Assembly (NCBI GenBank): GCA_021792115.1
Contig: JAJYVI010000016.1
Location: forward strand, 1 to 14,328
DNA length: 14,328 bases
Direction of reading: 5' to 3'
From: Microcaldota archaeon
GTDB taxonomy: Archaea > Micrarchaeota > Micrarchaeia > Micrarchaeales > Micrarchaeaceae
Positions 13,468 through 14,328 of the stretch are shown piece after piece (the stretch's first letter is position 1; each line of letters opens with the position of its first letter). The translations under genes and the position numbers were made by a program. Below the pieces are notes generated by a model. That model was not told the origin of the DNA, ran no database searches, and saw only the letters and a program-made list of their open reading frames with translations.

Positions 13468-14328
13468 TTAATATATTACATTGTCTTTGCTAATCTTTAC
13501 GCTTAGTTTATCCAACAAATCGATTACAGATTCTTTGTATTTTATTAACTCTCTGCTCATTGAGTATGCAGCATTCTTGTCATTTGAATTTATCGCGCGA
13601 ATTATTTCTTTGCCTGTTTTATGAACAAGGGGGTGTATCTTTCCCAGCTCTACAAATTCAGGCATGGTTCCATATTTTTCCAGCCCTGGGCCATCATACC
13701 ATTTCCCAAGCCTGCATTGATGGTGGTCGGACAATTCAGCTTCAGAAATTTTAATCTTTCCGGTTAGCGCATCAAGGACTTTATTTACCCACACAAGATG
13801 GTCCATTTTTGTTAAATTAAGGAGCATGCAATCGAATTTTAATTCTGCAAAAATAGGCATTGAGGAGGTTGTCTGATTAAATATAGATTCTATCTGCAAG
13901 TAAATTTCATTGAAAGCATTATCCATATTTTCGATTGATGAGGACAACTCTGAAAGGTTCTTAGACATTTCTTCAGTAACCTGCGCTTGCTCTTCAGCAG
14001 CAGTGGCTATCTGAGTTATTTGCTCATCTGTTTTATCTGCAGCGATGGCTATATCCATAATTGTATTTAAAGTGCTCTCAACAGCTTTGTCTGTTTCTGA
14101 AATAAGCCCAATAGCCTTAGTCATACTGGCAGACACGTCTTTGCTTTTATATGAAATCTGCAATGTAACATGATCTATGGCTTTTGCAGCATCGGCTGAT
14201 TTACTAGCAAGCTTTCTGACTTCATCCGCGACAACTGCAAACCCTTGACCCTGTTTTCCTGCTCTAGCAGCTTCTATTGCTGCATTCAATGCAAGAAGAT
14301 TTGTTTGATCTGCTATATCCTTTACATT
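13468..14328 (-). CDS. Methyl-accepting chemotaxis protein with C-terminal CZB domain (partial, 5' end beyond window)
   Basis: The frame is open from the window edge, so the N-terminal sensor part is missing; 286 residues are seen. The first part is the signalling hairpin tip that contacts CheA/CheW: IADQTNLLALNAAIEAARAG, then GFAVVADEVRKLASKSADAA. This is followed by the returning coiled coil with TAAEEQAQVTEEMSKNLSEL. The last 110 residues are a chemoreceptor zinc-binding (CZB) domain: KMDHLVWVNKVLDAL, DHHQCRLGKWYDG and GKIHPLVHKTGKEI supply the three histidines and one cysteine that bind zinc. CZB domains in bacteria sense zinc or hypochlorous acid through that cysteine. The C-terminal position means cytoplasmic sensing. 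A lipoprotein gene follows 10 bp downstream. Nearly all described CZB receptors are bacterial, so transfer is possible. Confidence 0.93.
   Translation of the reverse strand, partial: NVKDIADQTNLLALNAAIEAARAGKQGQGFAVVADEVRKLASKSADAAKAIDHVTLQISYKSKDVSASMTKAIGLISETDKAVESTLNTIMDIAIAADKTDEQITQIATAAEEQAQVTEEMSKNLSELSSSIENMDNAFNEIYLQIESIFNQTTSSMPIFAELKFDCMLLNLTKMDHLVWVNKVLDALTGKIKISEAELSDHHQCRLGKWYDGPGLEKYGTMPEFVELGKIHPLVHKTGKEIIRAINSNDKNAAYSMSRELIKYKESVIDLLDKLSVKISKDNVIY

Noticed and set aside
1..14328. tRNA genes, CRISPR arrays, insertion sequences, inteins in RtcB
   Set aside because: I looked for TTCGA-type T-loops, regularly spaced repeats, transposase motifs and inteins and saw none; RtcB has normal length.

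Overview
This window looks like chromosomal DNA from an AT-rich archaeon. The archaeal markers are an RtcB-type tRNA/RNA ligase, a deoxyhypusine synthase, a presenilin-type GxGD intramembrane protease of the archaeal kind, a radical SAM protein with the cysteine layout of tetraether-lipid synthases (Tes), TATA-box promoters placed about 25 bp before start codons, and GGTG/GTGAT-type ribosome binding sites. The lineage cannot be fixed from this sequence. No rRNA, tRNA, CRISPR array, transposase or intein was seen.

Layout. (1) 1-1504, minus strand: a PiT-type phosphate transporter that runs off the left edge, preceded by its usual DUF47/PhoU-like partner. (2) 1596-3029, plus strand: rtcB, divergent from the phosphate pair. 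(3) 3195-6094: a very AT-rich block of poorly known genes. On the minus strand are a DUF192 protein, a two-helix membrane protein and a 59-residue protein. On the plus strand are a left-handed beta-helix acyltransferase and two orphan small proteins. The divergent promoter region of this block holds two clear palindromes at or next to TATA boxes. (4) 6117-7514, minus strand: an APC-family amino acid permease. (5) 7628-9730, minus strand: the Tes-like radical SAM enzyme directly abutting a small protein that resembles a heavy-metal-associated fold without its cysteines. (6) 10039-12043, minus strand: deoxyhypusine synthase followed by the presenilin homologue. (7) 12240-12518, minus strand: a SemiSWEET-type transporter, with a 302-bp upstream gap containing a cluster of TTAGTGCAT repeats and an inverted repeat. 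(8) 12821-14328, minus strand: the C-terminal part of a methyl-accepting chemotaxis protein ending in a CZB zinc-sensing domain, then a small lipoprotein and a small basic protein, closely spaced as one operon.

Functionally the window combines phosphate uptake, RNA ligation, translation-factor modification (hypusine), membrane-lipid synthesis, amino acid and sugar transport, and chemosensing. The parts most worth following up are the Tes plus HMA-like pair, the CZB chemoreceptor plus lipoprotein operon, the palindrome-bearing orphan-gene block, and the repeat cluster upstream of the SemiSWEET gene. All functional calls rest on motifs read by eye; no database search was run.
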